Shown here: piece by piece, positions 1 to 12,367 of the stretch
Numbering within the stretch: the stretch's first letter is position 1
How the letters are laid out: each line of letters begins with the position of its first letter
Source of the DNA: Monosporascus cannonballus
Taxonomy: Eukaryota; Ascomycota; Sordariomycetes; Xylariales
Reading direction: 5' to 3'
Assembly (NCBI GenBank): GCA_004154925.1
Contig: QJNS01000092.1
Span: forward strand, 1 to 64,000
Length of the DNA stretch: 64,000 nt
The notes under the pieces: model-generated
What the model was told of the DNA's origin: nothing
What the model saw: the letters and a program-made list of their open reading frames with translations, nothing else
The model's database searches: none
Position numbers and translations under genes: made by a program

Positions 1-57
1 CCCGCCCCCGCCCCCGCCCCCCCCCCCCCGCCCCGCCCCCCCCCCCCCCCCCCCCCC
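1..57. repeat. C-rich low-complexity tract
   Basis: Almost pure C with a few scattered G, ending abruptly at 57. It does not carry a telomeric TTAGGG/CCCTAA pattern. It could be a contig-end or gap-edge artefact or a genuine homopolymer tract; the sequence alone cannot decide. Confidence 0.8.
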
Positions 58-646
58 AAGGGACGATGCTGTTCTTCTCGCTAGTGGTAGGGTATCTATA
101 GTTATGGCTTTGGTGCCGGTCGTTAGGTCGACGCATGGAGATTCACGGGACATAAACCAAATTCTGGGATACTAATGACTATGCGATGGAAGGAATATCC
201 CCCGTATATAGTAACAAGAGATCCCCTGCATCGAAATGAAATGCGATGAAATTGAGTGAAATCAAAGTGACATCATGCTGAAGAGCATCATGCGCCAGGT
301 GGTTGAGAGTCCCGAGCCACACATTGTGCTCCGAAATGCAGATTAAGCCACAACCCCATGCTGGGGCTGACCCCACAATACCTATGTATTTAGGCACCTA
401 CCCGCTACGGACTACGAAGTACATGTACCTGGTTTATATTTGGCCAGCGGCAGGGATGTTATCGGGCGCCAACTGCTCAGGTTCGGGAGCTTTGTCGCGG
501 TATCCAAAACCTTTGATGCAACGGGGATGTTTTACGGCTTGATTGACTAACGTTAGGTCACAACGTTATTCTCCTATCACATGGAATCTTGGCCCGACGA
601 TAGCTTCTCTCAATCGATATCTCTGAGAGATGCCTCTAAGAACGTC
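58..646. other. Upstream region of the FHIP gene, no gene seen
   Basis: Mixed composition, no convincing coding stretch. It must hold the promoter and 5' leader of the gene starting at 647. An upstream ATG at 581 is in the same frame as the ATG at 647 and would add 22 residues, but the family N-terminus begins at the second ATG, immediately before Asp-Phe-Trp. Confidence 0.5.
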
Positions 647-3600
647 ATGGATTTTGTCAGTAACCTATATTAAGTTCACAGTATACTTGTGTCCGAAATA
701 CTAATCTATTTTCCAGTGGACGCGCCTGGTAGCAAATACGCCGTTATCGCGGTCCTCGAGGAAGGATGCGGCCAGGGATCCTATCAAGCGACGGCATCGT
801 TTCGAGAAAGAATATGGCCAGCTGCTTGTTAGTGTCCCAGTTGCCGGCTTCTCCGGATCCAAGCCCCCAAGTCTTGCGACGACGTTGGCTGATATTTGTG
901 GGAATAGCAAATATGGCGAAACGCGTCGAACCTCTCCAGCGATGTCGACTCGGCCGAGAACCTCGAGATCCGTCTACAGGAACTCACCAGCATGCTAGTC
1001 GACGAGTCCAGACGGCCCCTTCCCCATCCGTGTGTTTCCTTTTGCGCCGGGAAAAGGATATACATCCCAATTGCGAAGATAGCGACGTCGTCAAACAATG
1101 AGTGGATCATTAGGGAAGCTGTTCTGTTCTTCGCAACTTTGGCCGAGAGCGAAGAGGAGGCTTTCCTGGAGAGCGATGCATTTTCCGGCAGCCTGACAAA
1201 TCTCTTGGGCCGCATTACCGGTGCCAACAGCATGCGACTAGGATCCGACACCGAGGTCCGAGTCGTAGAGCTGGCGTTCAACATTACTACCAAGATTAGG
1301 CTCGAGTCCCATATCCTACCGGCCTGGTTCAAACCACATCACGATACCGACACGCAGGATGATAGATTCAAAGACGAGAGGGAGAGGTTTGCCGGGAGAA
1401 CACAGAAAGAAGACTTCCCCCTCTTCTACATCTTGATGGATTATATCCATCACGAGGGAAAGATAGGGGACTTCGCTCGGACAGGTCTATTGTACATAAT
1501 GGAGGCTGCTTCGACCTCCGTGGAGTTAGAGCAATGGGTCGTCGAGAGTGACCTTTCCACCTTGATGGCGACTGGCCTGGGCGCCCTTTATAGCCAGCTG
1601 AGTCGGAAATTGGTGGTTGATCATCCTCCGCACAAGCTTCCTCCGGTCCTTGCCCTCTCCGACTACCAACATCCCGAAACGACGCTCGAGATAGTCAGCT
1701 CCTGTGACCCCGACTTTCAACTCCACCTCGAGACCTTCCTTTCTCATCTCCTGTTCTGGCAGGATGTTCTGAACCATTGCCGCTCGACGGAGATCAGATC
1801 GACGCTTCTCGAGCATTTCCAGGTCATTTTCTTGCAACAATTATTGTATGTGCTCCCAGGAATCTTCCGCTGGAGTTCCAGGCTCACTCACTGGTTCTAG
1901 ATACCCCTCACTTTTGGAGTCTTCTGATATTGATGGAGGCTCGTCGGTTGCTGTTTTGACCTATCTCCGCCGCATACTTGAATCTTTAGATCATCCTGAC
2001 ATGATTAACCTGATCCTCCATTACCTTCTTGCACTTCCTGATGCGGGATCACTAATCCCCTCGGGTGCGGAGCCGTCAGTAAGCGCAGCGCGCAAACGCA
2101 AGTCCATGGACCTTGCGAGCATGATGGCTACCAAGGCCGAAGCCGAATACACGCCACTGCTTTTCAACTTGGTTGACCTAATCCAATCTTGTCTCAAATC
2201 GCCCAATCAGCAGACAGTTTGTGTGACGCTTCAGCTACTGGCGGCGATTCTTAAGCGGCATCACCGCTATGCGATAATAACGTTGTTACATACTGAAAGT
2301 ATACACGGTAGCGCCTCGCAGAGGACTGTTGGGGCCCACCAGCAGGAGATTGAATTCCTCACGACAATGGCTGAGTCTGTCGGTGGTCAAGATGACTTCG
2401 ACCAGGTCTACGACACTATTCTGAAAGACACCATGACTCGTGTGGAAGGTCATCCATGTTCGTTGAAGCTCGTTGCGCCGAAGGTGTCGACGAACAACCA
2501 CACCCTTCCAGCGATTCCCGATAGCCTTCCGGGCGCACCTCAAGATGTGCCACCGCATACCCTAAATCCTCATGACCCATTGCTGAATAACATCCTCGAC
2601 CTGCTTGAATCATTTTTCATAAACCCTGTTGAGATCAATCTGTCGATTACAGAGACTATTCTGGATATGGCCGTATGCGGGTATATTAGCATCGAGGGAT
2701 GGCTTCTGCGGCACCCTACGACATACCAATTTGAGGAAGATCATGATGAACCGGAACCGGGACTCGAACTTGAACCCGAACCACTTCCTTCACCACAAGA
2801 TGAAGTTACTGCCATACCAAACGAGCTGAAAAAACTTGAAGCAGTCACCAGATGTCGCCGGCGACCGAAATGGCAGCCATCAACATTCCCCCGCATTCTA
2901 TCTATTCTTGAGTCTCTGGCAGATCAGCTCAAGTCCTTCCGAAGTTCAGTACCAAGATTCGAAGAACTTCTACAACAGCGTCGCGAGGCTTTCCAGACCG
3001 CTGACGCGGTATTACCTAACCCGCAAACAGTTCGGGTTAGCTCGAAGTCCCCCCATCCCGGGGCAGAAGGGACAAGTCTCGATGGATCACGGTCAGGGTC
3101 ACCCGCCAGACCTAGCGCCTTGGAAGGAATCGCTCAGAGGATACTTTCGGAACTGAGCACACCAACCCGATCAACCAGCCCGCGCGGACGGAAGGAAGCA
3201 AGCCGGGGTTCAGCATCGCCTTCGAAGCCGCTACCCCCCATCCCCAAGGAGCTCGATCCTCCAGACCAACGCAGATTCTCTCAGCAATCCTCGCTGGCAG
3301 GCCAGAAAGACGAGTTCGCCACGGGGGGAAGAGCCAGTCCCGCCATGACCCAGGCCGCTCCATATGCCGCGGTGGACCAGGAAATTCTTTCTAGACGCGT
3401 CGGTCTACCAGTACAGAAGGTAACCCCAATCCCTCTGCACCTCAAACAGGATAAGATGAAGGATGCTGGCGTCGAAGAACATGCAGGAAACGAGGATGAG
3501 GAGGAGGCGGTTGACACCCAGGGTCCGTCCAAGGAAGAGGAACAACCCAAGGACGAGCCCACGGAGGAGCAGTCTAAGGTGGAGGAGGACCAACCCGAAG

Positions 3601-3833
3601 AGGAAGAACCCAAGGAGGAGCAGCCTAGGACGGAGGAGCCGGGCAAGGGACTGGCTAAGGAAGAGGAAGGCGAAGTTGCAGCACTCTCAGATGCGGATGC
3701 GCCCTCTGGAGAGAAAACAGCATCGGTCTCGCACATCCTCACCAACGCCATAATCTACCAGTCCTTTTTACTAGAGCTCGCGAGCCTTGTGCAGGTTCGA
3801 GCGGCGCTCTTCAACGAGGTCCGTTTCGCTTAG
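647..3833 (+). CDS. fhipA: FHIP-like FHF complex subunit (RAI16-like), dynein/Hook adaptor
   Basis: Predicted 996-residue protein from four exons: 647-655, 717-827, 908-1845 and 1901-3833. The introns are canonical: GTCAGT..CCAG (656-716), GTTAGT..ATAG with branch GCTGAT (828-907) and GTATGT..CTAG (1846-1900). Every junction restores frame, giving MDF-WTRLV, YGQLL-QIWRN and QQLL-YPSLLE. The conserved block DESRRPLPHPC, the segment around SSVAVLTYLRRILESLDHP and the C-terminal SHILTNAIIYQSF..RAALFNEVR are hallmarks of the FTS-Hook-FHIP family. In fungi this complex links early endosomes to dynein through Hook. A Ser/Pro-rich then Glu/Pro-rich linker (about 3060-3690) precedes the C-terminal helix. 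Composition is normal, with no RIP. It converges with the minus-strand gene at 4290. The symbol follows the Aspergillus name and is assigned by motif only. Confidence 0.9.
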
Positions 3834-4289
3834 ATGGTATCTCGAGATGATGCCTTTTGGTAGGCATATGGGAGCAAGGAGAAACGTACGTGGAAACGTT
3901 CCGTAGGGGTGGTCCGATAGTACGTATTGTCGAGCACCCGGGTCCGTGGGGGCGGCTAGCAAATCACGAGTTCATGATACACTTCAAGAACGCATAGCGG
4001 ACGCTTAACAGGATTGCCGAGGGGAGGGGCGGGTTCAATATCTGGACTGCTTCGGGCAAACCCGAGAAGAGATCGCAGTTGTAGATATCTCTGTTTCAAG
4101 AATGCAAACCTACGCTAATGAATTCAGACGAGGTACTCTGGGCCTTGCTCCGCAGCCTAAACGCCCTGCCTAATGCAACGTACCCGATAAAACCAGCCCT
4201 CAGGGATTGAAAGCAGCAACATAGGTATAGACCGCGTAGTCATATCTCCCTTGATACCTTCTCCCCCTGGCCTGGCTAGTATCGGCTAT
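3834..4289. other. Convergent intergenic spacer
   Basis: Lies between two genes that point at each other, so it should contain both 3' untranslated regions. No coding potential or recognisable RNA gene seen. Confidence 0.5.
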
Positions 4290-5212
4290 TCAATTAAACC
4301 CAACGATCCCCTCGGCGACAGGCAATAACGCCGCCTCGTCACCTTTATCGCTACCGGCCGCCCGGCCCCTTCTGCTCCACACCGTCACCCGCCGCCCGAT
4401 GATCCCATCGCCACCGACGCCGAGCGGCAGCGGCCGCGCGAGCCGCACCTCGGTGCCGCACGGCCCGGCGCCCATGTCCGTGCGCCGCGGCGCCCCCTCG
4501 CCGAGTCCAAACTGGTATAAGACGGGGCTCCGGGACGCGGGCGTAAGGAGGTCACCCGACGCGCTGGGGAGCGGGTGCTGTTAGCGCGACGTCCATTCTC
4601 GGCGGGAATGCTGGCGCCTTGGAGGAGCTGGAAGGCTGAGGGATGGACAGGCGGGGAGGAAGAGGGAGGCGGGAAGGGCATAGGATAAAAGAGAGAGAGA
4701 TGCGGTGGCTTACTGGATGCCAACCACGTAGTCGGCCATGATTATGGTGCCCGCCGCTGCGCCTGCTGTCCCGGAGCTGGGGCCGGGGAACGCGTGCGGA
4801 GTGAAGGTCGCGTGCGTCGCGACGGCGGATGTGGTACCCGGCTGCTGGCTGTGGAAGACGAGCTTTCCGGAGGGGAACAGGAAAGGGTCAGCATCGCTGC
4901 CTTTCTCCCCTGCTGGCGAGGTCGGCATCGACGACCGGCTGTCGTGGGGGGCGCTGAGCACCGCTAGGGCGCCGCCGAGGCTGGGTCGTGGGAGGTCGTG
5001 TCCGCACATCTTGGCGTTCCTGTTCCCGGGGATTGAGGATACAGGTAGCGCAGAACAACGAGTTCTAGGAGTTGGAGCGTTGAGGATTTTGGCTCGGACG
5101 CGAGAAAAGTAGAAGACGTCGTCGCCCGGACGCCGTAGGTCTTGAATGGGAAGGGCGGTTTCCAGGGGTCTGGATGTGCGGAGGATACCCGGATGACCAC
5201 CTTGATGGTCAT
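4290..5212 (-). CDS. Unidentified protein, two exons, possible N-terminal frameshift
   Basis: The minus strand carries a long GC-rich open stretch from about 5219 to 4714. A canonical intron (4564-4713; donor GTAAGC, branch CTAAC, acceptor CCCCAG) then joins in frame to a second exon (4563-4290) ending in GFN-stop. The protein contains SGKLVFHSQQPG, GTIIMADYVVGI and, after splicing, MGAGPCGTEVRLARP. I do not recognise the family. The start is unclear. An ATG at 5212 opens MTIKVVIRV..PFKTYG in one frame, but from about 5125 onward the convincing sequence (GDDVFYFSRVRAKIL) is in another frame with no intron between them. A small deletion in a CCGG-rich stretch, or a sequencing error, would explain this. 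The first ATG in the downstream frame is at 5009. The opposite strand is also partly open but lacks comparable splice support. Confidence 0.5.
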
Positions 5213-5659
5213 AACAAGCTTAGGGTGAATCAGTCGAGAAATACAGGCGTATAAATTGATTGCACTGCTTTACTTCCAATCATCTAACAGATGCTCGAAG
5301 GATCAGCTATTTGTTTTCTTTATATAAACGAGCTCCCTAGATATCCAATGCGACGCCCTATTTCTTCCCCTCTTGCGCCGGAGATTGAAGGCGCAGATGG
5401 TTTATTTGATGGGCATTGCGATGTGCCACTAGCCAGGCGCCGCAGCCAATCAGCGTCCGCCCGTCTTCCGTTTCGGGGATTGTACAAAGGGGTACGGGTG
5501 AGCAAGTTTGCGGGCTTTGAGTCGGTTTGCGCCTGATTTTCTTGTTCTATGGCGACCCGAAACATTCCGGGCACATAATTATTTGAATCGTCCAAGGGCG
5601 GTCGGGTGTCTAGGTATATATCATGTATCTGCTCAGCACGGTAGCGGCTTGTCAAACCT
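5213..5659. other. Upstream region of the 4290-5212 gene, no gene assigned
   Basis: Both strands have open frames of about 80-110 codons here, but none shows a recognisable motif or splice structure. The part next to 5212 should carry the promoter of the minus-strand gene. Confidence 0.35.
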
Positions 5660-5713
5660 GAAAAATGTGAGGCCCCACACTAGGCGGGACATTATCAGGT
5701 CTTAAATCTCACA
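5660..5713 (+). repeat. Inverted repeat, short arm
   Basis: Two contiguous blocks here, 5660-5682 (containing TGTGAGGCCCCACACTA) and 5683-5713 (containing GGCGGGACATTATCAGGTC), recur in reverse complement at 6454-6476 and 6287-6317. At the second site they are separated by 136 extra bases. The arms differ by only one base in the second block. Confidence 0.8.
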
Positions 5714-6286
5714 CGGCTCGGCGTTTATAGCAATATAATAGCTAATAGTATCAAGGGATGGCTAATTAGGAAGAAACCCGGCGTTATTATAGACAGAGAG
5801 CCGTTTTCATTATCTTTGTTCTTAATATTGGCTTTTTTTTATTTTGGCTTTATTTTCGCCTCTATCTTAATCTTTATTTTATTTAAAAACTTGTAACTTT
5901 TTAATAAACGTTAATTAATTTACGATATTTTCCATATATATACCGTACGTATTTATTTCGTTTTAAAATTGATATAAACTATTTTTATTTTACCTATACT
6001 ATATAAGTAATAATTACAGACACTATCCGGTAACAGGTAAAAGGAATCGCGTTAAACTTGGGATTAAGGCAAAAGATCCTAATATCACCTGCGGTTAATT
6101 GATATTCGTAATTATAGACCTTTCTTAAACTCAAAGGCTCAATAAACTCAACGGGATAATCAAGCTCAAAACCGGTGTACAATGACCCATAGACGGGGCC
6201 GTATTGCTAGAGGAATAGATAGAGAACAGAGTAGTTTATTTAGAAGCGCAGAAACTCGATCGGTTCAGTGGTAACAGGAAGGCTCC
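5714..6286. other. AT-rich spacer between inverted repeats
   Basis: Becomes strongly AT-rich at 5820-6000, then recovers. No gene recognised. One minus-strand frame at 5994-6182 (62 codons) has no recognisable motif. Confidence 0.4.
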
Positions 6287-6476
6287 TGTGAGATTTAAGA
6301 CCTGATAGTGTCCCGCCGTAGTTGTTACGGCCTGGTCACCCGTAAGAGCTCCGGTATATATGCAGCTGTAAGCACCAGGATGATTGCCACAATTGCGATC
6401 ATTCCACCGATCTTTTGCCCTGGTGGCGTGATGGTATGGTGCAGCCATAACAGTAGTGTGGGGCCTCACATTTTTC
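6287..6476 (-). repeat. Inverted repeat, long arm with 136-base insert
   Basis: Reverse-complement partner of 5660-5713. The blocks 6287-6317 and 6454-6476 match the short arm, while 6318-6453 has no counterpart there. A minus-strand frame of 81 codons runs through this arm but is not recognisable. Confidence 0.75.
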
Positions 6477-6830
6477 GGCACTTCAGGATCTGACAGCTCC
6501 CAGGCTACACAAATATGCCCTCCATTGATCGTTTCAGCGCCAAGGGGATTGCTCTCTTCACCCTTCCGGCTTTCAAGGGCAAACCAACCAGCAGCAATAG
6601 CTCTCTTTTTGACTCAATCTACACAATTGCCAAGTACTTTGAGCGGACCAAATATGTCCGACAGGCGATCATACGGCACTTGAATGGCCGCAGAAGAGCT
6701 TCATTCCTCATTTGCGACCTCTCGTTGGCATGATACTTTCAAGATATTGTGGGAACTGTTGGCGAAGCACTTTGATAATCTAGTTTAAAGCATGGAGGTG
6801 GCCTATGTAACCATACCCAGTAGAGGAAAT
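6477..6830. other. Non-RIPed stretch, no identified gene
   Basis: Normal composition. A plus-strand frame at 6515-6733 (72 codons, IDRFSAKGIALF near its start) looks protein-like but matches no family I know and has no clear start context. It ends where the transposon block begins at 6831 and may be a gene cut by that insertion. Confidence 0.35.
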
Positions 6831-6882
6831 TAGGGTTTGCACTACCCACCCACCCACGCTAAAATTTCCTACCACGGGTATC
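6831..6882 (+). mobile_element. hAT-like left terminus
   Basis: Starts TAGGGTTTGCA, the same end as the 211-bp element at 45921-46131, followed by clustered ACCCACC motifs typical of hAT subterminal repeats. It is cut at 6882 by the copia insertion. Similar gtgggta-type motifs continue after that element (12373-about 12440). A matching inverted end lies at about 34960-35077. Confidence 0.5.
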
Positions 6883-7045
6883 TGTCGGCTAGCAGGGGGT
6901 GCTTTAGCACCCCAGATACGGAAGATTCCCTCTGATCGGAACATATATATTCCGGGACTGGATCACCTTAAAATGCGGCGCGCGTTTTAGGGCACCTGCA
7001 ACTGGTTATGAATATATACATAATCGATATCCTTTATATCTAATA
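6883..7045 (+). repeat. 5' LTR of the copia element
   Basis: 163 bp. Keeps TG at its start; its end reads TCTAATA where the 3' copy keeps TCTAACA, a C-to-T change in the terminal CA. Confidence 0.92.
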
Positions 7046-10000
7046 ATTAAAAGTTTTATTCGCTTAATTAAAGCATATATTAATTAATTAGTTATTATTA
7101 AGACGATATATACTATATATTAGTTATAATTATCGAAATACGTCAATAATAACGATAACGACCGTATTGTTAATGTTTTCCGTTATTTATATAGGATCTA
7201 AAAATTAAAATCGTTTTAAAAACGAATTCTAATTTAAAGTATATACGTTCGATATTTAAAATTATATCGATTTTAAGTAAAACCTTTAATAGCTTTTTAA
7301 ACTTATAAAATCTAATATAACTTTTTCTTTAAAAAAACAAATCTGTTATACGATACGAATTAATATCTTAAACGGTTTTTCGTTTATATTTATATTCTTG
7401 AAAAAAGGTACCGAAAAATCGATTATACTAGTTATTTAACGAATACTCTTAAAATAATAACTAAAAACAAATAAATTTATAATTAGGATTTTACAGCGTA
7501 TACTTATAAGGATTAAAAATACGATATTTTCTGTAAGAATATTAACGACTTTACGAAATAAATCTTAGAGTTAATATTTTTAACGATTAAAAAAATTATT
7601 TTTTTTAAAAAGAATTTACGAAAATAATACACCAATTTGGGCGAATCCGGCAAGGTATATAATAATAAACTTTTAATTAATATTTAACGAAAGTATTGCA
7701 AAACGTTAAAATAAATTTCGAAATTTAGTAAAAGGTTAAATAAATAAATCGTAAAATAATACGAAATTATAACCTTAAAATAACAATATAATATTTTAAA
7801 AACGAAAACGACGATTATATAAATTAACAACTTATATATAATATTAGCTCTTATAATTGTAATATAAATTATTATTTTTTAGATAATAAAAAAGGCCAAA
7901 ATCGATAACGGTATAATTAATTTTTAAGAAACGGCAATTAACTTTTTGAATTATTAGGTTATGGCCTATCTTATATTTATATTATAAAATATTATGGTAA
8001 CGTTTTTATCGTTTTACGAGATATTTGCAAATTTCTTTAATTAGGACGATTTTAATTAAGAAAATACTAAAAATATTAACTTTTAACCATAAGAAAAGAT
8101 TTTAAGTTATAGGCGGAAACGAAATAATTATAAAATTTTTTATACAGACCGAAATAATAATAAACGAAAACGTTAAAAATTAAATATATAAGGCACTCGT
8201 TATAAAACGTACTTAATTAATTATTATATATTATTTAATTGTTATTATGCATTCTTTAGGAAAACATTAAAAGGTTTTCATTTTAACGATAAAATGATAA
8301 TATATATTTAAAAATGAATTTTTGTTAATTAATCTTTAAAGAAAAAAAATTAAATGCTTATAGAAAATTATAAAAAAACTTATTACATAAAAAGTAAATT
8401 AATTTTTAAAAGAAATACGATGAATATTAATATTTTTTAAATTATTAATTAATATAATGTTATAAGTATTTTATTTTATTGTATAAAAAATTTAATTATT
8501 TTGAATTTAAGGTTTACGATATATATTTTTAATTTAATTAATAAATTCTTAAACTTTAAATTTATCGTATAAAATAACGAAATATACGTAAGTAATAATT
8601 TCGTCCTAATTAAAAGATATAAAAAAGTTAATGTAATTCTTCGAAATTTTAACGATACAAAAACGTTATATTTATACGATATAACTTATTACAAGGATTC
8701 CGTATTTAATTTAGTATTATTTCGGCAGTTTTGAAAAAAGTTTATTAATAAAATAATCGAAAAATTAATAATTTTATTCGAAATAAATATAATAAAATAA
8801 TTATTATGTTAATAAATAAATTTAATTAATTCATTATCGAAAATCTTATCGTAATAAATATTTATATAATTTTAATAACTTATAAACGAAATATTAATTT
8901 ATAAATAACGAAATTATTATAAATCAATAACAGCATTAAATAACATTTAAAATTAAAATATATAAATTCCGAAATAATTATTTAATTATAATTTTATACG
9001 AAAAAAGTCCGCGTAAAAGATTTTATAATAATTAAATGTTAAGTATATAATAAGGCGAAAGCTAAAAGGTTAATACGCTATAAGCCAAAAAAATATTCCA
9101 ATTAGGATAAAAAATTGTTATTAATTTTATGAATTTTGAAAAAAATGTTAACAAATATAAATACGTTATATTTATTACCGATAAATATTTAGATTTTATT
9201 TAGAATATTTACTTTAAAAACCGAAAACAAAATATATTAATTATTACATTTCGATATTTTCTAAAAGTTTTAAAAACTTAAAATAAAGTTTTTTTATAGA
9301 TAATCGAATACGATAATAAAATCCTAAAAAATTATTAATTTCGAAATATATTTTAAATATTTTTTAATATTAAACTTAAACTTTTAATATTATATATTCA
9401 GGTTTAAAACGGGGGCATCAAATATTTAAAAGGTATAATTAAGAAAAAAGCGATTACGATACGAAATAGCGTTAAATTATTTTTATTTTTTGATAATATA
9501 TATTTTTAAAACGGTAATATATTTATATAACCGTACTTTTAAATATCTATTTTTTAACAAAATCTATATAAGGTTTATTATATTTATTTGGCGTATAAAA
9601 ACGGTATTATAATATTTAATCCAAAGCTTTTATAAGTCTATTTATAAGTATACAGTTATATAGCTTATGTTATAATAATTACCGCCATAAAAAAATTAAA
9701 AATTTAAAAAGTTAAATTTTAAAACGTATATTAATTATTTCGTCAATTTTCGATTTATAAATATGTACGAAATCTGGAATTTATTAATTAATAAAATTAT
9801 TATTATTCGAAATATATAATTTGCCAAAAAGGCCATTTTTTAAAATAATATTAAAAATTTAAAAAATACTTTTTTATATGTTATAGAAAAAAAAGTTACA
9901 AAAATTATTCCGATAAGTAAAAATATCTAATTAAAACGATAATTATTTAATTTATATATAAAAAATAAAAACCTAAAAAAATAATTTAATTATCGGCTAG

Positions 10001-10984
10001 ACAGGAAAAGCAATTTTAAAAAAATATTAACATAAAATACGTACGGAATAAGAAAAAATAAATTTGTTTATAAAGGATTAATTATCTTTATATAACCGTT
10101 ATGTTTAAATTATTGTCGTTCTTTAAATTATTATCGTTATTAACGTTTACCTTAATAATTATTACGATTATTACGCCGACGAAAAAAATAAAAGTAGCCT
10201 TAAATTCCCTTAATATTACTTAACCCAAAATAACGGTAAAATATAAAAGTACTTTACGAGTTATAAAAGTAAGCTCCTTATATATTCCGTATTAAAAAGG
10301 TATTATCCGAAATAAATATAAAATATAAAAGGCTATATTTAATATAAAACGTTTAATCCTTTTTATAAGTACGTATAATAATTGGCCGGTAAATTATAAA
10401 AAATTAAAAAAAATACTTATCCGAAATACGCGTTATCTTAATCTAAAAAATAATAATACCTTAATATATAAAAAAGTATTTCAATTATAAAACCGGACAT
10501 ATAAACGTAATTTAACGTTATTGCCGCAAGGCTATATAAAGCTAAGTATATACCCGTTAAAAAAGATATTCCGTAAAACCGAAAAAGCTTATTTGTAAAG
10601 CTATAAAAAGATACGATTTTAAAAGGCCGTTAATTAATTTTCTATTAAAAAGAAATAAGTTTTAAAATATATATAAATATTTATTTGTAAATTTAATAAA
10701 TATAATTAATTTTAAAAATATAAGAACTATTTTATTATATAAAGCGATTACTAATTTAAAACCGTTTATAATAATATATACGTAATTATTTTCGTTAAAA
10801 AGTTATTTTAAATTTTAATCGTTATTACGATTAGGTTTAAATTAAAGTTTAAATAATATAATGTTATAAACGTTTTTATAAATATTAACTTATTTTACAA
10901 AATATATATATAAATGCGTTTAGGATATTTATAACGTAATAAGATTTTTCTAATTAGGAAAATATTATATAAATTAAGGGAATT

Positions 10985-11110
10985 ACTTTTATTATAATAA
11001 AAGGACTTTATTAAAATGCTTAAAAAGTTAAGATTTAACTCCGTTTTTTACGAACTTTATTATTTTATTTATCAAAAGCTATTTTTTTATAAATAATATT
11101 ATTATAATAT
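10985..11110 (+). pseudogene. Copia reverse transcriptase remnant
   Basis: Translates with stops as a segment beginning MLKKLRFNSVFYELYYF, matching the copia reverse-transcriptase stretch just before its YVDD catalytic box (usual form L-x-x-L-G-F-x-P...E-P-C). The following bases are too mutated to show YVDD. Not functional. Confidence 0.6.
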
Positions 11111-11939
11111 ATTGCGAAAAAAATTAAAATTTCCTCGATTAATTAATTTAATAAATATAAAAACGGTATATCTTAATAAGGGATAAAAACTTATAATAAT
11201 TTTTCGATATCGAAATAATTAAAAATAAACTTAATAAGAAATTTGGTTATTTTAAGCCGACTTTATAAATAAATTAGTTAACTTAATACTTAAAAAAATT
11301 AAATAATTTTCCCAAGATATTTATAATTAGTATTAAGGTATTACCGAATTTTAATTCAATTTATTTAAGTTTTATTAATAAATACTAAAAAAATCGATTC
11401 CATTTTTTATTATAATTAATACGTAACCCGATATATCTTTTACAGTATTCCGATTTGTTCGATTTAATTTAAATTTTAATAATATATATTATAAAACTGC
11501 CTACCGAATTATATTTTATTTAATTAGAATTAAAGCATTAACGTTATAATTCGAGAATAAGCGTTTATTAAATATTCGGAACGACGTTTTTTTGCGGATA
11601 ATATAATTAATCGAAAAAGCTTTTAAGCTTACGTTACGAAATTATTCGAAACAATAATAAAATAACGGACAAATAAATAAAATATAAGAATTATTTTTAT
11701 AATAAAAATAAAAATATTATCCTTTATATAAGTTATTAAGAAAATTTTATTTAATTTTCGATTAATTAAAAATTTAAAAATTACCTTAAATATAAAACCG
11801 TTAAATATATAATGTAATAATTAATAAATTATATAGCTTATTAATACCGATATTATCTTATTAATAACGAAATTACGGCATATAAATATATATAATTACT
11901 GGTTATAATAAACTACAAAAAAGAATATAATTAAAATAG

Positions 11940-12030
11940 ATTATATGCTTATAAGCGATATGTTAACCGACCGTTTAACGAAAACCTTATTACGTAAACT
12001 TTTTAAGTACTTTAAAAAGCAGTTAAAACT
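11940..12030 (+). pseudogene. Copia RNase H C-terminal remnant
   Basis: Reads SDMLTDRLTKTLLRKLF then KYFKKQLK, the C-terminal signature of copia polyproteins (A-D-x-L-T-K-x-L-P...F). This fixes superfamily and strand and places the pol end shortly before the 3' LTR, as expected. Confidence 0.75.
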
Positions 12031-12194
12031 AATAATTATTACGGAAACCTTCAATTAATAAAAAAATGTTTTACGAAAAATTTCAAAAGAAAAATTAACT
12101 AATTAAAAAAAATTTAATCGTCGGAAAAAAGGTAGAATAAATAATTATGGCTTTAGGAATTATAACAATTAACACCGTAAATGCTTTAAAGTGT

Positions 12195-12204
12195 TAAGGG
12201 GGTA
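12195..12204 (+). other. Polypurine tract of the copia element
   Basis: TTAAGGGGG immediately upstream of the 3' LTR at 12205; primes plus-strand DNA synthesis in LTR elements. Confidence 0.75.
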
Positions 12205-12367
12205 TGTCGGCTAGTAAAAAGTGCTTTAGCACTCTATATACGAAAGATTCCCTTTGATCGGAATATATATATTCCGGGACTAGATCACCTTAAAGTGCAG
12301 TGCGCGTTCTAGAGCACCTGTAATTAGTTATAAATACATACACAACTTTTGTCCTTTATATCTAACA
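12205..12367 (+). repeat. 3' LTR of the copia element
   Basis: 163 bp, TGTCGGCTAG to TCTAACA, followed by target duplication GTATT. Confidence 0.92.

Larger units (their letters stand above)
6883..12367 (+). mobile_element. Complete Ty1/copia retrotransposon, RIP-inactivated
   Basis: 5485 bp with two LTRs of exactly 163 bp (6883-7045 and 12205-12367), each starting TGTCGGCTAG. Five-base target duplications are GTATC (6878-6882) and GTATT (12368-12372), differing by one C-to-T change. A purine tract (TTAAGGGGG) directly before the right LTR gives the plus orientation. The interior is about 80% AT with stops in all frames. Decayed reverse transcriptase (about 10985-11110) and RNase H (about 11940-12030) can still be read on the plus strand in copia order. 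Confidence 0.92.

Noticed and set aside
992..1900. Two separate genes at 992-1900 and 1848-3833.
   Set aside because: An intron at 1846-1900 joins them in frame, and upstream exons extend the N-terminus to 647; together they form one FHIP protein.
3463..3753. Arg/Glu-rich alternative frames over the acidic FHIP linker.
   Set aside because: Low-complexity GAG/AAG codons stay open in all frames; only the FHIP frame connects to the conserved C-terminus.
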